Source: Nemertoderma westbladi
Lineage: Eukaryota; Xenacoelomorpha; Nemertodermatida; Nemertodermatidae
Assembly (NCBI GenBank): GCA_032718475.1
Contig: JAUCBJ010001491.1
Coordinates: forward strand, 1-39,266
Length of the DNA: 39,266 bases
Direction: 5' to 3'
This document shows, piece after piece, positions 29,887-39,266 of this stretch. How positions within the stretch are numbered: the stretch's first letter is position 1; each line of letters starts with the position of its first letter. The notes beneath the pieces were generated by a model. It was given only the letters and a program-made list of their open reading frames with translations. It did no database searches and was not told the DNA's origin. The translations under genes were made by a program, and so were the position numbers.

Positions 29887-30570
29887 CCACGAAGCTAAGG
29901 AAAATCAACTACTTTCGCTAAGAAAGATTTTCCTTAGCTGAGATGGTCTATTCATAGTGGGCTATTTTACTTGTATGGGGCAGATTAGTTTTTTTTAAGT
30001 CCAGCAAAAACTAGCCTTTAAAAGTACCCTGAAATTTTGCATGTATATACTACTCGTCGAGGCGCATCTTTTGGACTGGGTCTCATATCCAGGAAAAATC
30101 TGGTTTCCATGGCAACGGACTTAGAAAAAAGTCTATGTATTTCAAGTCAATATTTATAACTCTATTTGTAGGAAAACTATAATAGATATAAACTTGGGGT
30201 TTCTCAACTCAACTATAAGGTCCATAGCAGAGCCGATTGAGGTTAAATAGAAAATCCAGTTACCTTGGCAACCGGGCTAAACAGATGTTAAAATTTATAA
30301 AATGTTAATTTGAAGCCTAAGGATAAGGTGTTATGACTTGGGACCAACCCCTACCCCCACTATATAACTTATTCTGCGTCCGAATTTGATTGTTCTATTT
30401 TGCAGTTACCATGACAACCGCTGTAAACAGATGTTTTTATACAAAAATTACTCATTTGGACATAGACTTCGCTATAAAATTTTACGAAACTGGTTATGTG
30501 TTAACTAGACCACTAGTTGGAACTTTTAGTGAAACTAAAAAACATTCCAGAAATATCTAGTTACCGTGGT
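29887..30570 (+). mobile_element. element F, copy F1 (truncated)
   Basis: Begins CCACGAAGCTAAGG with a hairpin: GCTAAGGAAAATC (29894-29906) pairs with GATTTTCCTTAGC (29926-29938). X-box-like cores stand at 30103, 30259, 30405 and 30560 (spacings 156, 146, 155). The last is cut after GTTACCGTGG, where F2 begins. No coding capacity was found. Confidence 0.82.
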
Positions 30571-31646
30571 CCACGAAGCTAAGGAAAATCAACTACTTTC
30601 GCTAAGAAAGATTTTCCTTAGCTGAGATGGTCTATTCATAGTGGGCTATTTTACTTGTGTGAGGCAGATTTGGGGTTTTTTGATAGGCGAAAAAACTAGC
30701 CTTTAAAAGTACCCTGAAATTTTGCATGTATATACTACTCGACGAGGCGCATCTTTTGGGCCGGGTCTCATATCCAGGAAAAATCTGGTTTCCATGGCAA
30801 CGGACTTCAAAAAAAGTCTATGTATTGAAAGTCAATATTTATAACTCTATTTGTAGGAAAACTATAATAGATATAAACTTGGGGTTTCGCAACACAACTA
30901 TAAGGTCCATAGCAGATCCGATTGAGGCTAAATAGAAAATCCAGTTACCTTGGCAACCGGGATAAACAGATGTTAAAATTTATAAAATGTTAATTTGAAG
31001 CCTAAGGGCAAGGTGTTATGACTTGGGACCAACCCCTACCCCCACTATATAACTTATTCTGCATCCGAATTACATTGTTCTATTTTTCAGTTACCATGAC
31101 AACCGCTGAAAACAGATGTTTTTATTCAAAACTTATTCATTTGGACATAGACTTCACGATAAAATTTTACAAAACTGGGTATGTGTTATCTGGACCACTA
31201 GTTGGAACTTTTAGTGAAACTCAAAACATTCCAGAAATATCTAGTTACCGTGGTAACTGGAGTTTATTACAGATTATATCATTCAAGTCTATATTCATAA
31301 CTCTATTTGTAGAAAAACTGTAATATATATAAACTTGGGGTTTCTCAACTCAACTATAAGGTTCATATCCAAGCCGTTCGAGGTTAATTAGAAATTCCAG
31401 TCACCATAGCAACAAGAGTAAACAGATATTAAAATTAATAAAATGATAATTTGAAGCACAAGTTAATAGTATTATGACTTGGGACCAACACCTACCCCCA
31501 CTATATGACTTATTCTGCATCCGAATTACATTGTTCTATTTTTCAGTTTCCATGACAACCACTACAAACAGATGCATTTTGATAGAAAATCGGTAATTTG
31601 GACATAAACTACAATACTAGAAAGGCATTTCCTAAAGGAAATGCAA
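30571..31646 (+). mobile_element. element F, copy F2
   Basis: The same start and hairpin as F1. Cores of the form GTTNCC-NN-GGNAAC or one step away stand at 30788, 30944, 31090, 31244, 31400 and 31546 (spacings 156, 146, 154, 156, 146). The modules between them repeat in pairs, with GACTTGGGACCAACCCCTAC and AACTTGGGGTTTC in alternate positions. The frames at 30726 and 31018 are accidental. Confidence 0.82.
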
Positions 31647-31870
31647 CCACGAAGCGAAGGAAAATTAAACACTCTTTGACTCATCACTTCATTGCTTTAC
31701 AGAGTTAAGAGGCATATGCCTTAAAAACTCATATTACAATGGCAACCGGAATTTTCTAGAACTGCTGAGGATTACATTAAGATCCGGTTTGTGGTTCCAG
31801 GTGACACATACTTCAATTCAGTTTCATTGAGTAGTTAATGTGTAAAACAAAGGATTTAATTGTTAAAACG
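31647..31870. other. centre between F2 and its inverted partner
   Basis: Preceded by the hairpin GCATTTCCTAAAGGAAATGC (near 31625) and starting with CCACGAAGCGAAGGAAAATT. It resembles 32912-33130, which follows the same hairpin, in the same orientation. It contains another core-like ACAATGGCAACCGG. Confidence 0.65.
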
Positions 31871-32861
31871 TCTGTTTGTAGTGGTTGTCATGGAAACTGA
31901 AAAATGCGACAATTTAAATTGGATGCATAATTAGTGATATAGTGGGGGTAGGGATTGGTCCCAAGTCATAATACCTTAATGTTATGCTTCAAATAACCAT
32001 TTTATAAATTTGAACATCTGTTTAGCATGGTTGCCCTGGTAACTGGATTTTCTAATTAACCTCAATGAGCTCGACTATTGTCCTTATCATTGAGTTGAGA
32101 AACCCCAAGTTTATATCTATTGCGGTTATTCTATAAATAGAGTTATGAATATAGACTTGAATGATATAATCTGTAATAAACTCCAGTTACCACGGTAACT
32201 AGATATTTCTGGAATGTTTGTTCCAACTAGTGGTCTAGTTAACACATAACCAGTTTCGTAAAATTTTATAGCGAAGTCTATGTCCAAATGAGTAATTTTT
32301 GTATTAAAACATCTGTTTACAGCGGTTGTCATGGTAACTGCAAAATAGAACAATCAAATTCGGACGCAGAATAAGTTATATAGTGGGGGTAGGGGTTGGT
32401 CCCAAGTCATAACACCTTAACCTTCCTTAGGCTTCGAATTAACATTTTATAAATTTTAACATCTGTTTAGCCCGGTTGCCAAGGTAACTGGATTTTCTAT
32501 TTAACCTCAATCGGCTCTGCTATGGACCTTATAGTTGAGTTGATAAACCCCAAGTTTATATCTATTATAGTTTTCCTACAAATAGAGTTATAAATATTGA
32601 CTTGAAATACATAGACTTTTTTCTAAGTCCGTTGCCATGGAAACCAGATTTTTCCTGGATATGAGACCCAGTCCAAAAGATGCGCCTCGACGAGTAGTAT
32701 ATACATGCAAAATTTCAGGGTACTTTTAAAGGCTAGTTTTTTCACCTATCAAAAAAAAACTAATCTGCTCCATACAAGTAAAATAGCCCACTATGAATAG
32801 ACCATCTCAGCTAAGGAAAATCTTTCTTAGCGAAAGTAGTTGAATTTCCTTAGCTTCGTGG
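31871..32861 (-). mobile_element. element F, inverted copy F3
   Basis: Reverse complement of the F2 pattern, ending in CTTAGCTTCGTGG at 32861. Cores stand at 31884, 32040, 32186, 32325, 32475 and 32631 (spacings 156, 146, 139, 150, 156). With F2 it forms a large inverted repeat with arms of about 1 kb and a loop of about 0.2 kb. The 32126-32353 frame is a mirror of the one at 31018 and is accidental. Confidence 0.82.
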
Positions 32862-33590
32862 ATTTTCTGAAACTTTGTATACTAGAAAGGCATTTCCTAA
32901 AGGAAATGCAACCACGAAGCTAAGTAAAATTAAACAAAGGGCCATAATTTGGTTTGTTGCTTAGCCTAGTTTAGTAGCATTTGCCAATAAATAACTTCTA
33001 TTCCCATGGAAACTAGAATTCTCTGGAACTGTTGGTTTTACCTTAGAAAAAAGATTCAGTCCAGATTGTGGTTCAGATAACACGTATACCAAGTTTCAGA
33101 AAATATTGTAGTTTATGTCCAAATTACCGATTTTCTATCAAAATGCATCTGTTTGCAGTGGTTGTCATGGAAACTGAAAAATAGAACAATGTAATTCGGA
33201 TGCAGAATAAGTCATATAGTGGGGGTAGGTGTTGGTCCCAAGTCATAATACTATTAACTTGTATTTCAAATTATCATTTTAGAAATTTTAACATCTGTTT
33301 AGTCTTGTTGCTATGGTAATTGGATTGTGTAATTAACCTCGAATGGATTGTATATGGACCTTACAGATGAGTTTCAAAACCGCAAATTTATATTTATTAC
33401 ATTATTTTGCTACAAATAGAGTATTGAATTTAAACTTGAATGATATAGAATTTAATAAACTCCAGTTACCATGGTAACAAGATATTTCTGGAATGTTTTC
33501 AGTTTCTCTAAAAGTTCCAACTAATGGTCAAGATAACACATTCCCAGTTTCGTAAAATTTTATCGCGAAGTCTATGTCCAAATTGTTTAT
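32862..33590 (-). mobile_element. element F, partial inverted copy
   Basis: The hairpin GCATTTCCTAAAGGAAATGC recurs near 32890, followed by CCACGAAGCTAAG. Cores follow at 33161, 33307 and 33465 (spacings 146 and 158). It is more diverged than F1-F3 and fades out near 33590. Confidence 0.7.
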
Positions 33591-34097
33591 TTTTAATAAT
33601 AATGTATTTCCGGTACAGCAGCTCAGACTGTTTCCTATTATTTATTCATCACAACAAAACCGTGATTACCGGTATCATGTATTCTGTACAACAGTACTCT
33701 TACTTAACATATACACTTTATATACTTTCGACAGTTACTGTATATCTCTATAGACAAAACACTTAACTAAAGCAAAGTTTAACATTCTTCCCCTAATTCA
33801 ATTTAAGACAATACAGAGTAGTGCCAAATTCAAAATACAATTAAAAGATATGATCTGGAACGTAACACAACAATGACATAACACAACAAATCAATATACT
33901 GTTTACTAGCTAATCCTAACAATATACGCCAGAACAATTTCTTAATTGTTTACTAAAATGCTTACAAATTAATGTAATATACAAATAGTTTAATTTAAGA
34001 CATTGAGCAATAAGTCCATATAGGTAAACAGATATAGTACTTTGGTTCAATTTAAGATATATTTACTTCTACCCACATATCATATCGGTGAGTTCAT
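33591..34097 (-). other. 3' flank of the copia fragment, possibly part of its LTR
   Basis: AT-rich and without genes. Lying after the copia stop codon, it should hold the 3' untranslated part and LTR. I could not find a polypurine tract or LTR ends. Confidence 0.4.
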
Positions 34098-35475
34098 CTA
34101 CAGCTTTTGGATTCTGTAAGAGTTCATGAAAAGTTGTAGACGACTACTACAAGGCTTAGTTAGGGAATCTGCTACCTGATGCGCTGTAGAGGTCCAAAAT
34201 AAGTTATCAACATTGATGGTTTCTCTAATATATGCAAGATCCAATGATAGACGTTTTTCCTGTGGTATCCGCCCTGTCTTCACATCATTAACTAGACCCT
34301 GATGATCAGAGAAATAAATACATTCCGTTGTTTCGCCAGTTACTGCATGAATGAACATCTGCAAGTAACAGGCAATATCGATACTTTCAACTAAACCAAG
34401 TGTTTCTGCTGTCAGAGTGCTCCTCGTAACTCGGCGAATCTTATGACTTTGCCACCAAATAGGGTGATTGCCCCAGAATATGATAATACCAACTTGAGAA
34501 GGGTTTCCAAATGAAGCATCCACAAAAATATATAGTGGATCATGGGAATTATTCTTGTTAAATGATATATACTTTAACACAACTGGCTGTGTCTTCACCC
34601 TCCTGATGAGTTTGGAAAGGATATTCAGGTCATGAGAAGATGGTTCTACTATCTGTGAAAGCTTGTTGACTTCAAAAGCAATATCTGGGCGAGTACTATT
34701 GGCAAGCCACATGAGTTTACCCAAAGTGGACTTGAAGAGCTTCTTCGTTTGATATACATCTAGGTCTTCTTTAAAACATACACACTCTTGATCAAGGGCA
34801 GATGCAATATAATGATCCTGGGAAATATATATATCACCATTATCTTGCCGGGAAATGCATAAACCCAAAAATTTTGTCCAATTAGAATCCATTTTGGAAG
34901 AAGTCTTTACACATAATAACTTACTGAGCTTATCCAAGACATTCAATATCTTTGAAGAACCAACAACTAACAAATCATCTACATGAGTAACAATCATCCC
35001 GTAACAGTTACCATTGGTCTCTTTAAACAAGTATAATGTTGGATCAACAGGACTTTGAATTCCTTCCAATGATACGCGTGGCGCATCTTGTAACCCATAG
35101 ACAGGTTTATTTAGCTTCCATAATACTGAGGAAGAAAGGAAATCTCTTGGAGGTCTAAGATAAATGCAACGATCAGAAGGCAACTCGTTGCTTTGGAGAA
35201 ATGCAGTTTTTATATCCAAGGTCCATACCAACCATTTCATGGATGCTGCAATTGAAAGGGCAACACGAAGAGATATTTTCTCACATGTGGGTGAAAATGA
35301 TAGTGGGGTATCTTGATCTTGGAAGCCCTTTGCAACCAGACGTGCTTTGATGGATTTTTTTTTTTTTTTCAATGAACCAGGAAGCTCTACGTCCTTAATT
35401 ACCCACTTTGTATCAATAATATTAGAACCAGGTGGAACATCACATTGATTAATTTCTTGAAAGACATTAACAATG
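34098..35475 (-). pseudogene. Ty1/copia-type LTR retrotransposon polymerase, RT and RNase H
   Basis: Minus-strand end of a copia Pol polyprotein that would copy element RNA. Order: IIDTKWVIKD (before the A-run), KARLVAKGFQ, LDIKTAFLQ (motif with first catalytic Asp), KPVYGL-DAPR, the catalytic HVDD at 34974-34985 (copia elements usually have YVDD), LMWLANSTRPDIAF, and an RNase H with FVDASFG, TAETLGLVES, FSDHQGLV and HQVADSLTKP. It ends at the stop at 34098. Breaks: a homopolymer (14 T on the plus strand near 35356) shifts the frame between VELPGSL and KARLVAKG. Some 15-20 residues are missing right after DAPR, where AWYDGL-type sequence is expected. Integrase, protease and gag are absent; the fragment stops at 35475 in contact with F4. 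Confidence 0.9.
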
Positions 35476-36171
35476 AAATTCGGACGCAGAATAAGTCATA
35501 TAGCGGGGGTAGGGGTTGGTCCCATGACATAACACAACCTTAGGCTTCAAATTAACATTTAATAAATTTTAACATCTGTTTAGCCCGGTTGCCAAGGTAA
35601 CTGGATTTTCTATTTAACCACAATCGGTTCTGCTGCGGACCTTATAGTTGAATTGAGAAACCCCAAGTTTATATCTATTATAGTTTTCTTACAAATAGAG
35701 TTATAAATATTGACTTGAAATACATAGACTTTTTTCTAAGTCCGTTGCCATGGAAACCAGATTTTTCCTGGATATGAGACCCAGCCCAAAAGATGCGCCT
35801 CGACGAGTAGTATATACATGCAAAATTTCAGGGTACTTTTAAAGGCTAGTTTTTTCACCGGTCAAAAAACCCCAAATCTGCTCCATACAAATAAAATAGC
35901 CCACTATGAATAGACCATCTCAGCTAAGGAAAATCTTTCTTAGCGAAAGTAGTTGATTTTCCTTAGCTTCGTGGACAGAATAAGTCATATAGTGGGGGTA
36001 GGTCTTGGTCCCAAGTCATTATAGACTATTAACTAGTGCTTCAAATTATCATTTTATAAATTTTAACATATGTTTAGTCTTGTTGCTATGGTAACTGGAT
36101 TGTGTAGTTAACCTCGAACGGCTTGTATATGGACCTTATAAATGTGTTGCAAAACCCCAAATTTATAGAAA
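35476..36171 (-). mobile_element. element F, inverted copy F4 plus second fragment
   Basis: 35476-35974 matches F3, with cores at 35588 and 35744, and ends in CTTAGCTTCGTGG. 35975-36171 is a second piece, with a core at 36082 (GTTGCTATGGTAAC). It joins the copia fragment on its left and the BEL fragment on its right. Confidence 0.78.
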
Positions 36172-37260
36172 GTATTCAGTAGGCCTTTAACACAGCGAGA
36201 GGCAGAATTACCTAGGGAACGAGTAAGCTTTTATGAACCACCCTTTACTAATACTGGTGTGGATTTATTTGGCCCTATTGAAGTATACCGTGCTAGAACT
36301 ATAATCAAGAGATGGTGTGTAATCTTTGTCTGCATGACTTGTAGAGCTATCCATCTCGATATGGTGAACGATCTATCTACTAACAGCTTCGTCTTATGTC
36401 TACGACGACAGATCGCTCGTTTCGGCACTAGCAATACGATGAGATCCGATAAGGGAACGAACTTCATTGGTGCCAACAACGAAATCCAGGCTTACGTAAA
36501 GGACTGGAATCAAAGACAGGTGGATGACCAGCTACGGATAACGGCGTCTAGCTGGACCTTTAACGCCGCCGACGCCCCTTGGTGGGGAGGAAGTTGGGAG
36601 AGATTAATTCGAAGTGTCAAGACCGCATTTCACTTTATAGTGCCGTGCCGCGCATATCTCACCGACGAACTTCTACGGACGTTAATGGAAGAAATCGCTG
36701 CCTATCTTAACGAGAGACCGCTTATGCCAGTCTCATCGAGTATCGACTCCCTGGAAGCGCTAACACCCGCGCACTTCCTACTTAAGAAACCTGTAGCCAT
36801 GCTCCCACAATCCGAGATTGCCGATGGAGATGAATACTGTCGTCGAACTTGGCAGCTTATGCAGTTGCTATCCCGTCGTTTCGCTGACCATTTTGAGAAA
36901 CATTATCTGCCCACGCTACAACTTCGAACTAAGTGGTTTGCGCAGCAGGAAAATGTCAGCGCCGGAGACATGGTCCTTATTGTAGATCCGGACCTCCCAC
37001 GTAGACGGTGGCAGATCGGTCGTATCATCGAGACGCACATCTCGGAGGATGGTCTAGTGCGCTCAGTAGAACTCGTCGTAATGCGGCGTAACTTCAAGAA
37101 ACCCGGGATAATCTTTGAGACGCAACAACTCAATCGCCCAGTTGGTCGTTTATGTTTGCTGGAAAGAGACAGAGAACTCTCCGGAAACTATGGAAGACAA
37201 GACACTCTTCCCACGACCACCTCCCTAATACCTCAAACATCTAGGGACTCCCAAACGTGA
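36172..37260 (+). CDS. BEL/Pao retrotransposon integrase and C-terminal domain (5'-truncated)
   Basis: C-terminal end of a BEL/Pao Pol polyprotein that would insert element DNA into the genome. The frame opens before PLTQREAELPRERV and GVDLFGPIEV, which contains the first catalytic Asp. Next come RAIHLDMVNDLSTNSF, the second Asp in RSDKGTNF (most relatives have SDNGTNF, so N to K), and the catalytic Glu in WWGGSWERLIRSVK. The C-terminal region has the GDMVLIVDPDLPRRRWQIGRI block of the DUF5641 domain typical of BEL elements. It ends at a stop at 37260. The zinc-binding N-terminus, RT, RNase H, protease and gag are missing; F4 DNA ends just before. The frame is otherwise clean for over 360 codons. 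A purine tract, GGAGTGGG, follows. Confidence 0.9.
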   Translation, partial: VFSRPLTQREAELPRERVSFYEPPFTNTGVDLFGPIEVYRARTIIKRWCVIFVCMTCRAIHLDMVNDLSTNSFVLCLRRQIARFGTSNTMRSDKGTNFIGANNEIQAYVKDWNQRQVDDQLRITASSWTFNAADAPWWGGSWERLIRSVKTAFHFIVPCRAYLTDELLRTLMEEIAAYLNERPLMPVSSSIDSLEALTPAHFLLKKPVAMLPQSEIADGDEYCRRTWQLMQLLSRRFADHFEKHYLPTLQLRTKWFAQQENVSAGDMVLIVDPDLPRRRWQIGRIIETHISEDGLVRSVELVVMRRNFKKPGIIFETQQLNRPVGRLCLLERDRELSGNYGRQDTLPTTTSLIPQTSRDSQT

Positions 37261-37266
37261 TACGTC

Positions 37267-37274
37267 TGGAGTGG
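37267..37274 (+). other. candidate polypurine tract
   Basis: GGAGTGGG, seven bases after the BEL stop codon and directly before TGTATGACTA, the expected TG start of an LTR. This is the usual primer site for plus-strand synthesis. Confidence 0.5.
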
Positions 37275-38670
37275 GTGTATGACTATATTATTTTATCTAT
37301 TTTATTACATTTTATATGCGAACTTTATTATGTACTTTATTATAATCGTTTTTATTTAATTTTATTTAGTAAAATGTTATTTTAGAATATTTAGTAGATT
37401 AGTGCAATATATTAGTGTTTATTACGTACATAATTACTTATAATATATATTTAGTGCGACGGCAAGAAGTAATTATTTTCTCTTTCCTTACTGTCCGTAT
37501 TATATTATAAATGCGAGACTATAGTAAGATGACATGTCAGTACTTCTTAAAGTACAATAAAGCCACTACTATATTTAAGTATTATTGGTAGGCAGAGTAT
37601 TAGGAATGCAAAGTTCAGATCCTCGTGTCTCGGCTAAACCAAGCTCTGGGTAGACCTTGGAAACGACTTGCCTCTTCACACTGACATTGCTTCGTGCGAT
37701 ATTGCTCTTCTACCTTATAACAAATAATACATATAGTAGCGTGATGTCCCTCTAACAGTAGCGTAAATCGCAAATAAATCTGTTAAACTTTTGACCATCT
37801 GTAATTCTAGTCGATTAAGATATCGTGGCACCCACCGATATACTTGAAAGACAAATTCTAGAATCAGTGGTTAACGTCCCCAGACAAGTTCTGGAATAAA
37901 TCGGTGCCCATCCTAAATATTAATTTAATATTTATTAAAATCTGTAAAATTCAGATCCGTTAACAATTCTAGTCGATTAAGATATCGTAGCACTTACCGA
38001 TACTCTTAAAAGACAAATTTCATAGAATTAAGGATCCTATGTCCCCAGACCTGCTCTGGAATCAAATTGTGTCAATTTTAACATCAAATAATAAAATTCA
38101 CGGGAATAAATTTAAATTCATATTCAAATGAATTTCATAAATTGTCATTTTGTGCAATTTATAACATTCCCAAAATTCCAGTAATTAATAGATCATGGGA
38201 GCGGAGATTCATATTGAGTGTACTAGAGTGCGAGAATCTCCAATATATAGTCAATAGCCGATAAAATTTATAAAATCAGGCATAAAGAGAAGATTGACAA
38301 TTAAAGAATTACTATTAAATAACATCCCAGATCTGTATACATGAGAATTGCCCTAATTCTACCGCTAGTTTTCCATAATGTCACCATGGCAACACCCACG
38401 CTAGAATTAGAAGCAAGTTAAAGGAACAATAAAAAGCTTGCCCCATTGCGTAGCATAAGAGTATACATAGCGCACTATTAGTATCCAAGGATACATAGTA
38501 ATAACGTGACATTCTGGAAGACACTGACTAACGGACAAATGGCATGCATGTGTGCAGTAAGTAATGATTGTATGGAATTTGTGCGTTTATAGGTGAATGT
38601 TACTACTAAAGTGTGTTTACAGTAGCTAATCGCAATTGTAAAATAGCCCTAACTCTACCGAGATAACCTC
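37275..38670 (+). repeat. probable BEL long terminal repeat
   Basis: Lies between a BEL integrase end and a gag start in the same orientation. It starts with TGTATGACTA. AATAAA occurs at about 37556-37561. Two diverged copies of a 163-bp segment (CTAGTCGATTAAGATATCGT at 37807 and 37970) lie inside. At 38380-38393, GTCACCATGGCAAC fits the same X-box-like pattern as element F. The right edge is uncertain: ACCTCA followed by AGTGGATTC near 38670 is one option. No second LTR copy is available to compare. Confidence 0.5.
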
Positions 38671-38879
38671 AAGTGGATTCAAGCCTTTGGGACGGACAGT
38701 GGTGGGACTTGTGCCGGTTATCGTTGTCGTGCTGTTGCTACATGTTGGCGTAAACACTGCGACAGCGGTACATCGGCGCTGAGAAACCCACTGTCCGGGG
38801 GCAAAAGCCTAGTAGGCAGCGACGCCCGCTTGCCTAAAATATTAACTTATATTGATATTAATAAACTCAGATAGCAGAT
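38671..38879 (+). other. untranslated leader before gag
   Basis: GGACAGTGG (about 38694) and CCCACTGTCC (about 38788) can pair to form a long stem-loop, as is common in retroelement leaders. No primer-binding site could be assigned. Confidence 0.4.
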
Positions 38880-39266
38880 ATGACGGAATTGATAGAAGAT
38901 GACCTTGGTATTAGAGAGCGATATACTCTACCTTTACAAGCGTTTGTGGATAGCTTGATACGCGGTGAAGCCGATCCGACTATTACGGAGGACGATGGTC
39001 GTTATATCGAACCGCCGATGTCCCAGGAACAACTTACGCGTGAAGCGGACTATAGAAAATTCACCGCTCGCTATACGAATCGTAATGGTACGTATATGGA
39101 CTTCTTAACTACCGGCCATCCCACCGATTTACATGATACTGATGATGTAGACACCGAAAGGGAAATGGTTTTATTTAAATATCATGCCCAGCGGAATCGT
39201 AATGATAAACCGAGAATAGAACACGAGAACTCTATTCGCAACCTACTCGACAGAGAAAACGTTGAA
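38880..39266 (+). CDS. BEL-type gag, N-terminal part (runs off the window)
   Basis: ATG at 38880 opens a frame of 129 codons with no stop, continuing past the right edge. The protein is acidic, starts with MTELIEDDLG, and contains LQAFVDSLIRGEAD, the polar READYRKFTARYTN and RNLLDRENVE. I do not recognise a specific domain; gag N-termini are poorly conserved. The call rests on position: right after the leader and LTR, in the same orientation as the BEL integrase to the left. In a complete element, gag would be followed by protease and RT. It may alternatively be a host exon, but no splice acceptor is needed to explain it and the leader stem fits a retroelement. Confidence 0.55.
   Translation, partial: MTELIEDDLGIRERYTLPLQAFVDSLIRGEADPTITEDDGRYIEPPMSQEQLTREADYRKFTARYTNRNGTYMDFLTTGHPTDLHDTDDVDTEREMVLFKYHAQRNRNDKPRIEHENSIRNLLDRENVE

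Noticed and set aside
30726-32353. Frames at 30726-30935, 31018-31323 and 32126-32353 as related genes
   Set aside because: They look alike only because they lie in direct and inverted copies of non-coding element F.
38671-38879. tRNA or other RNA gene in the BEL leader
   Set aside because: Only one long-range stem is visible; no cloverleaf or internal promoter boxes.

Overview
The window is repeat-rich DNA from a metazoan, most likely an aquatic invertebrate. I cannot name the species. Three things point to an animal nuclear genome. One spliced terminal exon matches mitochondrial ribosomal protein L3. Several retrotransposon classes are mixed together (RTE-like and CR1/L2-like non-LTR, copia, BEL/Pao). 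Most of the rest is satellite DNA and short inverted-repeat elements. No operons, prokaryotic genes or CRISPR array were seen.

Layout, left part (1-12.9 kb): a 17-bp satellite; five-prime-truncated copies of one RTE-like family (called A here: A1 minus, A2 plus, A3 plus, A4 plus); and a second non-LTR element (called B, minus). B carries an AP-endonuclease part and a reverse transcriptase part, and it is split by A2 and A3. A3 is flanked by a 105-bp near-identical direct repeat, an unusually long target-site duplication. A4 lies exactly between a 48-bp higher-order satellite and a 63-bp minisatellite.

Middle (12.9-27.3 kb): no genes recognised. There is a composite inverted-repeat element (15.05-18.74 kb) holding a strand-asymmetric C-rich satellite, and several short elements whose ends resemble TGTGGGGC. 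A 2189-bp unit is present 2.6 times without visible differences (21.60-27.25 kb). Each unit has an element with seven CCCTCTAGCGG cores spaced 145-156 bp, plus a spacer with a dead CR1/L2-like remnant.

Right part (27.3-39.3 kb): a possible unidentified coding exon; a 55-bp array carrying GTTGCCTTGGTAAC (an RFX X-box-like palindrome) interrupted by A5; the last exon of MRPL3 on the minus strand; a GGCGCC minisatellite; and a family (called F) in direct and inverted copies. F has X-box-like palindromes every 139-158 bp. Next come a broken copia polymerase, a BEL/Pao integrase end, a probable LTR, and the start of a BEL-type gag that runs off the window.

The host content is the MRPL3 exon and perhaps one other exon. 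Almost everything else is mobile or tandem DNA. The most interesting pattern is that two apparently unrelated short-element families (E with CCCTCTAGCGG, F with X-box-like palindromes) both repeat a short core at about 150 bp, close to one nucleosome.
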